Assembly (NCBI GenBank): GCA_903860985.1
Contig: CAIOSO010000033.1
Span: 1-64,000 of the forward strand
DNA length: 64,000 bases
DNA from: an uncultured Flavobacteriales bacterium
GTDB taxonomy: Bacteria; Bacteroidota; Bacteroidia; Flavobacteriales_D; Crocinitomicaceae
Direction: 5' to 3'
In this document: positions 62,853 through 64,000 of the stretch, piece after piece
Position numbering within the stretch: the first letter of the stretch is position 1
Layout of the letters: each line of letters opens with the position of its first letter
Position numbers and translations under genes: made by a program
The notes under the pieces: generated by a model
Told to the model about the DNA's origin: nothing
The model's database searches: none
What the model saw: only the letters and a program-made list of their open reading frames with translations

Positions 62853-64000
62853 ATGGTGAAGACTTTAATCAAAAACGTAACGCTTATCAATGAAGGGAAA
62901 AGATTCGTTTCAGATGTGTTTATTGTGAAAAACCGCATTGAAAAAATAGCAGATAACATCTTGCTAGATCCTAGGCAAAGGGTGTTGGAAATAAATGGAA
63001 GCGGAAAAATACTCATCCCAGGAATGATCGATGATCAAGTGCATTTTAGAGAGCCGGGTTTGACTCACAAGGGAACAATTGGGACTGAATCCAAAGCTGC
63101 AGTCGCAGGTGGAATTACCTCGTTCATGGAAATGCCTAATACTTTGCCGAATGTGTTAACGAATGAGCTGCTCGAGGAGAAATACCAACGGGCGAGTCAG
63201 ACTTCATGGGCGAATTACTCCTTCTTCATGGGGATTTCCAAGGACAATTTAGAAGTAGCGTTACGCATCGATAATGAACGCGTGTGTGGCATTACCGACG
63301 ATGGACTCTATTTTCACAACGATGAAGGAATTCTCGCAAACTATCCGGAGTTCCTCGAAACCTTATTTTCGCGGTCAGAGTCCCTCATTGCCTTGCATTC
63401 TGAGGATGATGCCATCATTCATGCCAACAAGGAGTTTTACACGCAAAAATTCGGCGCGGATATTCCCTGCGAATACCACTCTAAAATCCGTCCAACGGAA
63501 GCGTGTGTCGAAGCGACCAAACGCGTCTTGGAATTGGCGGAAAAGCAGCAGAACAGGTTGCATCTTTTCCATATTTCCACGAAAGAAGAGGCGGATTTAT
63601 TAGCGAAGTATGCTGGTGATATCCGTTCCAAACGCATCACAGCGGAGGCTTGTGTCCATCACTTGTTTTTCAACGAAGAAGACTATGCGCAGCTCGGAAA
63701 CCGCATCAAGTGGAATCCATCGATTAAATCCGCAGCAGATAATCACGGATTGTTGAAAGCGCTGAATGAAGACATCCTGGACATCATTGCAACGGATCAT
63801 GCACCACATGCATGGGAAGAAAAGACCGGAACTTACGATCAAGCCAAATCGGGCGGACCTCTGGTGCAAGAAGCACTATTGGCGCTATTCGAGTTCTATC
63901 ACCGCGGACAAATGACGTTGGAGAAAATCGTTCAAAAAACCAGTCATCACGTAGCAGAAATTTACCGAATTCCAGATCGTGGATACATCCGAGAAGGATA
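62853..64000 (+). CDS. Dihydroorotase (class I), 3' end cut by window
   Basis: The gene starts at the ATG at 62853 and remains open for the 382 codons to the window end. It belongs to the amidohydrolase family that cyclises carbamoyl aspartate in pyrimidine synthesis: MIDDQVHFREPGLTHKGTIG, AGGITSFMEMPNT, ALHSEDDA, HLFHIST and IIATDHAPHAWEEK are all present. The first metal motif is DxQxH rather than DxHxH (Gln62 in place of the first His), and the usual G-I-K-x-F Lys segment is replaced by CGITDDGLYFHND. The DxQxH form is, from memory, common in Bacteroidota class I dihydroorotases; the missing Lys segment is less usual. It could be a paralogue with another substrate. Confidence 0.88.
   Translation, partial: MVKTLIKNVTLINEGKRFVSDVFIVKNRIEKIADNILLDPRQRVLEINGSGKILIPGMIDDQVHFREPGLTHKGTIGTESKAAVAGGITSFMEMPNTLPNVLTNELLEEKYQRASQTSWANYSFFMGISKDNLEVALRIDNERVCGITDDGLYFHNDEGILANYPEFLETLFSRSESLIALHSEDDAIIHANKEFYTQKFGADIPCEYHSKIRPTEACVEATKRVLELAEKQQNRLHLFHISTKEEADLLAKYAGDIRSKRITAEACVHHLFFNEEDYAQLGNRIKWNPSIKSAADNHGLLKALNEDILDIIATDHAPHAWEEKTGTYDQAKSGGPLVQEALLALFEFYHRGQMTLEKIVQKTSHHVAEIYRIPDRGYIREG

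Noticed and set aside
63274-63603. Plus-strand frame within the dihydroorotase gene
   Set aside because: It is an out-of-frame shadow of the dihydroorotase coding sequence.

Overview
The window is about 64 kb of a Bacteroidota chromosome. The organism looks like a member of the Flavobacteriales, possibly related to Fluviicola or other Crocinitomicaceae; this placement is inferred. The evidence is TAnnTTTG-type -7 promoter boxes, very few Shine-Dalgarno sequences, at least five secreted proteins ending in a type IX secretion (T9SS) sorting domain, a Bacteroidota-type Rho, a fused alpha/beta 2-oxoacid dehydrogenase E1 and a serine-palmitoyltransferase-like enzyme. No phage, insertion sequence, CRISPR array, tRNA or rRNA was seen. 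Both ends cut through genes: rho on the left and a dihydroorotase gene on the right.

1-18.6 kb is mostly minus strand. It holds rho, a secreted GATase-like protein, dnaB, then a dnaX-menE-J-domain-nth operon, a T9SS BNR-type protein and a paired M16 protease operon. Two plus-strand genes follow (a secreted unknown and an NlpC/P60 hydrolase), then a minus-strand run of a small membrane protein, an agmatinase-family enzyme, murQ and a PyrR-like phosphoribosyltransferase. dnaX is split by a -1 frame change at a run of ten A, as expected for gamma/tau production by slippage.

18.7-32.5 kb holds a T9SS beta-propeller gene behind a cobalamin riboswitch (probably a BtuG-like B12-binding surface protein), a membrane protein, rpsO, pnp, a large calcium-repeat T9SS protein, an M1 aminopeptidase, sppA and an unknown membrane protein. 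31.5-40 kb holds three arrays of degenerate 7-bp tandem repeats (two with the same embedded GC-rich palindrome), a multicopper oxidase with two thioredoxin-fold proteins, the fused E1, cutC and an rhlE-type helicase.

40-47 kb contains a barrel-like protein, a lipoprotein, an S74-chaperone/T9SS protein and a GH16 glycosidase, all on the minus strand. Facing them is a tightly overlapping plus-strand set: a 98-aa protein, a multi-pass membrane protein, a histidine kinase and a LuxR-type regulator. The divergent region between them carries four TTCGAT(A) sites. 47-55 kb holds an spt-like gene, uvrA, an amino acid permease, a lipoprotein, gmhA, an SDR enzyme, a 600-bp structured repeat region and an HU gene.

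55-64 kb has a carotenoid-desaturase-like oxidoreductase followed by a translationally coupled TetR-ABC-HlyD-TolC secretion cluster, a zinc-ribbon protein and a dihydroorotase. The ABC protein has lost every canonical ATPase motif except the Q-loop glutamine. With the four-gene signalling cluster, the B12/T9SS unit and the heptamer arrays, this is the most promising novel material in the window.
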